Shown here piece after piece: positions 61,144-64,000 of a DNA stretch of 64,000 bases (the stretch's first letter is position 1; each line of letters opens with the position of its first letter). Made by a program: the position numbers and the translations under genes. Below the pieces are notes generated by a model. The model worked only from the letters and a program-made list of their open reading frames with translations, was not told the DNA's origin and made no database searches. Source of the stretch: Pseudolabrys sp. (GTDB taxonomy: Bacteria > Pseudomonadota > Alphaproteobacteria > Rhizobiales > Xanthobacteraceae); assembly GCA_017849615.1 (NCBI GenBank), contig JAFIGS010000021.1, forward strand, positions 23,545 through 87,544, given 5' to 3'.

Positions 61144-62241
61144 TCAGTTCGCGAACCGGAAATGCATGACGTCGCCGTCATTGACGACGTATTCCTTGCC
61201 TTCGAGCCGCATCTTGCCGGCATCGCGCGCCCCGGCTTCGCCATTGCCGGCAATGTAGTCGTCATAGGCGATGGTTTCGGCGCGGATGAAACCCTTCTCG
61301 AAGTCGGTATGAATGACGCCCGCCGCGGCCGGCGCCTTGGTGCCCTGCGTGATGGTCCAGGCGCGCGTCTCCTTGGGGCCGACGGTGAAGTAAGTGACGA
61401 GGTGCAACAGCGCATAGCCCGCCTGCACCAGACGATCGAGGCCGGTTTCCTTGAGGCCGACAGCCTCAAGATAATCCGCGCGCTCGCTCTCGGGCAGCGT
61501 GGCGATTTCGGATTCGATCTTGGCCGAAATCACCACCGCCACCGCGCCCTCTTCCTTGGCGCGCGCCTCGACGCGCCTGGAAAATTCGTTGCCGGTCGCG
61601 GCATGGCTTTCATCGACGTTGCAGGCGTAGAGCACCGGCGCCGACGTCAGCAGTCCGAGCGAGTGGAACAGCTTTTCCTCTTCCGGCTTGCGCTCGACCA
61701 CGCGCGCCGGCTTGCCGTCGCGCAGCGGCACCAGGCAGCGCTTGACGAGGTCGATGGTCTCCTTGGCTTCCTTGTCGTTGCCCTTGGCCTTCTTCTCAAG
61801 CGCATCGACGCGCTTCTCCAGGCTTTCGAGATCGGCGAGCATCAGTTCGGTCTCGATGATATCGATGTCGGCGATCGGATCGATCTTGCCTTCGACATGG
61901 GTGATGTCGTCGTCCTCGAAGCAGCGCACGACATGCACGATGGCGTCGACCTCGCGAATATTGGCGAGGAACTGGTTGCCCAGCCCCTCACCTTTCGAGG
62001 CGCCGCGCACAAGGCCGGCGATATCGACGAAGGTGATGCGCGTCGGCAGGATCTGACCCGACTTGGCGATGGCGGCGAGCTTTTCCAGCCGCGGATCCGG
62101 CACGGCGATTTCGCCGACATTCGGCTCGATGGTGCAGAACGGATAGTTGGCGGCCTGTGCGGCCGCCGTCTGCGTCAGCGCATTGAAAAGTGTCGACTTG
62201 CCGACATTGGGCAGTCCGACGATACCGCATTTAAAACCCAT
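61144..62241 (-). CDS. ychF: Redox-regulated ATPase YchF
   Basis: A 365-residue OBG-family P-loop protein. G1 GLPNVGKST (residues 8-16), the YPFCTIEPN switch (~35-43), G3 FVDIAGLVRGASKGEGLGNQ (~66-85), and the NVDES that replaces the usual NKxD, which explains its preference for ATP over GTP. It ends in a TGS-like domain. YchF associates with ribosomes and influences translation starts and oxidative-stress response. The start is MGFKCGIVG; the extension upstream is non-coding. Confidence 0.95.
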   Translation of the reverse strand: MGFKCGIVGLPNVGKSTLFNALTQTAAAQAANYPFCTIEPNVGEIAVPDPRLEKLAAIAKSGQILPTRITFVDIAGLVRGASKGEGLGNQFLANIREVDAIVHVVRCFEDDDITHVEGKIDPIADIDIIETELMLADLESLEKRVDALEKKAKGNDKEAKETIDLVKRCLVPLRDGKPARVVERKPEEEKLFHSLGLLTSAPVLYACNVDESHAATGNEFSRRVEARAKEEGAVAVVISAKIESEIATLPESERADYLEAVGLKETGLDRLVQAGYALLHLVTYFTVGPKETRAWTITQGTKAPAAAGVIHTDFEKGFIRAETIAYDDYIAGNGEAGARDAGKMRLEGKEYVVNDGDVMHFRFAN

Positions 62242-62267
62242 GAGGTCAGGTCCACATCGTTGTCTGG

Positions 62268-62879
62268 TTAGGCGTCGGGCGCCGGCTGTTCCTTGTCGTC
62301 GCCGAAGCCCTTGGCCGTCATTGTGAGATGAATCTTGTTCTGGAAGGTCGAGTCCTTGCCTTCCAGCAGCAGCGAAACATTGTCGGCGACGACATCGCAC
62401 AGCGCTTCGACGCCGGGCCATTCGTCCTTGGCGAAGTCGGCCAGCACATAGCGCTCGACCAGCTTCTTGTCGCCGGGGTGGCCGATGCCGAGGCGCACGC
62501 GGCGATACTCGTTGCCGATGTGCTGCGAGATCGACCGCAGGCCGTTGTGGCCGGCATTGCCGCCGCCCGCCTTCACCCGCACCTTGAACGGCGGCAGCTC
62601 GAGCTCGTCATGAAACACGACGACGTCCGACACCGTCAGCTTGTAGAAGCCGAGCGCCTCCGACACCGCGCGTCCGGACTCATTCATGAACGTGCCCGGC
62701 AGCAGCAGCAGAACCTTCTTGCCCCCGGGCGCCCCTTCGACGGCGACGCCCTGAAAGCGCTTGCGCCACGGCGCGATGTTGTGACGGCGCGCGATCGCCT
62801 CCACCGCCATGAAGCCGATGTTATGACGGTTGCCGGCGTATCTGGTGCCGGGATTGCCGAGGCCGACGAGGAGCAGCAT
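62268..62879 (-). CDS. pth: Peptidyl-tRNA hydrolase
   Basis: A 203-residue enzyme that frees tRNA from dropped-off peptidyl-tRNA. Key motifs: [21 protein letters not shown] with the catalytic His at about residue 22, [14 protein letters not shown] and [31 protein letters not shown] with the Asn and Asp of the active site. It sits between rplY and ychF, a common rhizobial order. The C-terminus is slightly extended. Confidence 0.95.
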   Translation of the reverse strand: MLLLVGLGNPGTRYAGNRHNIGFMAVEAIARRHNIAPWRKRFQGVAVEGAPGGKKVLLLLPGTFMNESGRAVSEALGFYKLTVSDVVVFHDELELPPFKVRVKAGGGNAGHNGLRSISQHIGNEYRRVRLGIGHPGDKKLVERYVLADFAKDEWPGVEALCDVVADNVSLLLEGKDSTFQNKIHLTMTAKGFGDDKEQPAPDA

Positions 62880-62919
62880 GGCTTTGCCGCCTCTTAAAAA
62901 TCAAAGGGCAGCCGCTTGG

Positions 62920-62954
62920 TAAAATCCCGCCCCGGCACGGGGCCGGGACGGGAT
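62920..62954 (-). terminator. Terminator of the rplY transcript
   Basis: ATCCCG (62924-62929) pairs with CGGGAT (62949-62954) with an inner GC stem; the leftward transcript then reads into TTTTACC. It lies about 40 bases after the rplY stop, so pth transcription may be reduced or separate. Confidence 0.7.
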
Positions 62955-62992
62955 CTTTCGCGACGACAGACAGCCGAAAGATCGGCTGCCGC

Positions 62993-63706
62993 TTACTTCT
63001 TGGCCGGAGCGCCACCGGCCGGAGCGGCGGCGGGGGCGGCACCGGCGGCCGGCGCGGCGCCGGCGGCCGGAGCGGCGCCAGCGGCGGGCGCAGCGGCGGC
63101 AGCGGCCGTGGCGGCAGCAGCCTGCTTGAGCTCTTCGGCGTAGCCAGACGGCGGCACCACCGTGACCAGCGTGAGGTCACCCTGGGTGAGCACGCGCACA
63201 CCTTCGGGCAGCTTCACATCGGACAGATGCTTGGAGTGGTTGATTTCGAGATCGCTGATATCGACGTCGATCGAACGCGGAATGCGATCGGCCGGGCACT
63301 CGAGGTTGATGAAGTGGGTCACGATGTTGACCGCACCGCCGCGCTTGACGCCAGGGGCGCTTTCACCGTTGAGCACGTGCACCGCGACCTTGACGCGGAG
63401 CGTGGCGCCTTCCGGCACGCGCAGGAAGTCGACGTGCATCGGCAGGTCCTTCAGCGCGTCGAGCTGATAGTCGCGCGGAATGACGCGATGCTTTTCGCCA
63501 TCGACGTCGAGCTCGCACAGGGTCGTGGTGAAACGGCCCGCATAGATGCGCTGCTTCAGCTCGTCGTGGTCGAGGAGCACCAAAAGAGGGGTTTTGTTGT
63601 CGCCATAGATGACGCCCGGTACGCGACCGGAGTAACGTGCTGCCCGCGAGGCCCCCTTGCCTGCCTTCGGGCGCACCGTCGCCTTCATAGTTTGCACGGT
63701 GGCCAT
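62993..63706 (-). CDS. rplY: 50S ribosomal protein L25/general stress protein Ctc
   Basis: A 237-residue two-domain L25 (TL5/CTC type), a 5S rRNA binding protein. N-terminal domain: MKATVRPKAGKGASRAARYSGRVPG. The second domain includes VEFLRVPEGATLR-like and IPRSIDVDISDLEINHS motifs. The C-terminal ~40 residues are an Ala/Pro/Gly repeat (GAAPAA units), a low-complexity tail typical of long forms. A Shine-Dalgarno AAGGAC precedes the ATG. It is followed by pth. Confidence 0.94.
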   Translation of the reverse strand: MATVQTMKATVRPKAGKGASRAARYSGRVPGVIYGDNKTPLLVLLDHDELKQRIYAGRFTTTLCELDVDGEKHRVIPRDYQLDALKDLPMHVDFLRVPEGATLRVKVAVHVLNGESAPGVKRGGAVNIVTHFINLECPADRIPRSIDVDISDLEINHSKHLSDVKLPEGVRVLTQGDLTLVTVVPPSGYAEELKQAAAATAAAAAAPAAGAAPAAGAAPAAGAAPAAAPAGGAPAKK

Positions 63707-64000
63707 AGTATAAGTCCTTCATTCGTCAATGGAAAAAGGCGGCTTTCACGAGCCGCCCCTGAACCGCGGCAAGCCTCCAGGGGTGCCGGGGGCCGCGTTC
63801 GGGCTGGCTTATAGCGGCGGGGGCCGAAAAGGGCAACCTGGGCGGTTTTCGCGCGTCATCGCCCCTGTTCTTTAAAGGCCCGGGGCGGCCTGCCTTCCTC
63901 CCCGCCTCCGCGGGGACAAGCTTCTCTCCCCTCAGCACATGCCGAGGGAATGGAGCGCCGCGAAGCGCCCAAACGATGCGCCTTGCGGCGCCGGCCCCTC
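63707..64000. other. Region upstream of rplY, no gene identified
   Basis: About 290 bases to the window end. It should contain the rplY promoter. Beyond it lie C/G-rich tracts near 63890-63990 that resemble extragenic repeats (CCTTCCTCCCCGCCTCCGCG). A leftward open frame exists but has no credible coding pattern. Confidence 0.4.

Noticed and set aside
63000-63120. A tandem GCGGCCGG-type repeat that might be a microsatellite or CRISPR
   Set aside because: It encodes the Ala/Pro/Gly tail of L25 in frame; units are short and irregular, with no spacers.

Overview
The window is high-GC DNA from an alphaproteobacterium. The gene set and gene orders (RplY-Pth-YchF followed by MaoC proteins, UbiA beside an extensin-like lipoprotein, several YkuD L,D-transpeptidases, DUF930 and DUF1236-like proteins, GTG/TTG starts) point to Hyphomicrobiales of the Bradyrhizobium/Xanthobacteraceae type. 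This placement is inferred from gene content only. No rRNA, tRNA or CRISPR array was seen.

Region 1 (1-11760) is the right-hand end of an integrative conjugative element. It carries a 5'-truncated traG coupling-protein gene, a ribbon-helix-helix gene and a tightly overlapping mating-pair-formation operon trbB-C-D-E-J-K-L-F-G-I plus a DUF2274 gene. A perfect terminator hairpin follows, and then an 8-bp TTTTTTAT at 11753-11760, which I read as the attR site of a Tn4371-type element. Chromosome resumes 25 bp later with a glutathione S-transferase gene.

Region 2 (11.8-39.2 kb) is core chromosome. It holds a cold-shock protein, rRNA methyltransferases RlmJ and RsmE, a secreted RNase T2, UbiA, an extensin-like lipoprotein and a tricarboxylate-type binding protein. 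A methionine cluster follows, running leftward: an ArsR-methyltransferase fusion with a palindromic operator, metF, a DUF559 nuclease-like gene bounded by inverted repeats, and metH. The metH reading frame shifts near its 3' end. Then come TrmO, an L,D-transpeptidase, a ketopantoate-reductase-like protein, TctB-TctA, a DUF4403 protein and a polytopic membrane protein. A TPP riboswitch precedes an unknown four-helix membrane protein and thiC, and thiC carries an in-frame palindromic repeat.

Region 3 (39.2-42.0 kb) is an accessory island with AT-richer DNA at its left. It has its own promoter and a gene split by a one-base frameshift. The rejoined product (about 408 residues) has a basic N-terminus, a winged-helix-like middle and a C-terminal TIR-like/nucleoside-deoxyribosyltransferase-like domain, as in nucleotide-degrading defence effectors. 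Next to it are REP-like inverted repeats, a broken RHH antitoxin-RelE/ParE toxin pair and two copies (one truncated) of a BrnA-like antitoxin gene. This is the best place in the window for an undescribed system.

Region 4 (42.0-64.0 kb) is mostly housekeeping and conserved hypothetical genes. It includes many small envelope proteins, a second L,D-transpeptidase, an SDR / hydroxyacyl-CoA-dehydrogenase / ketopantoate-reductase-like trio, a LysE exporter and an FAD monooxygenase. A candidate small RNA with an anti-Shine-Dalgarno CUCCUCCC segment lies near 58.3 kb. The region ends with MaoC-MaoC-YchF-Pth-RplY.
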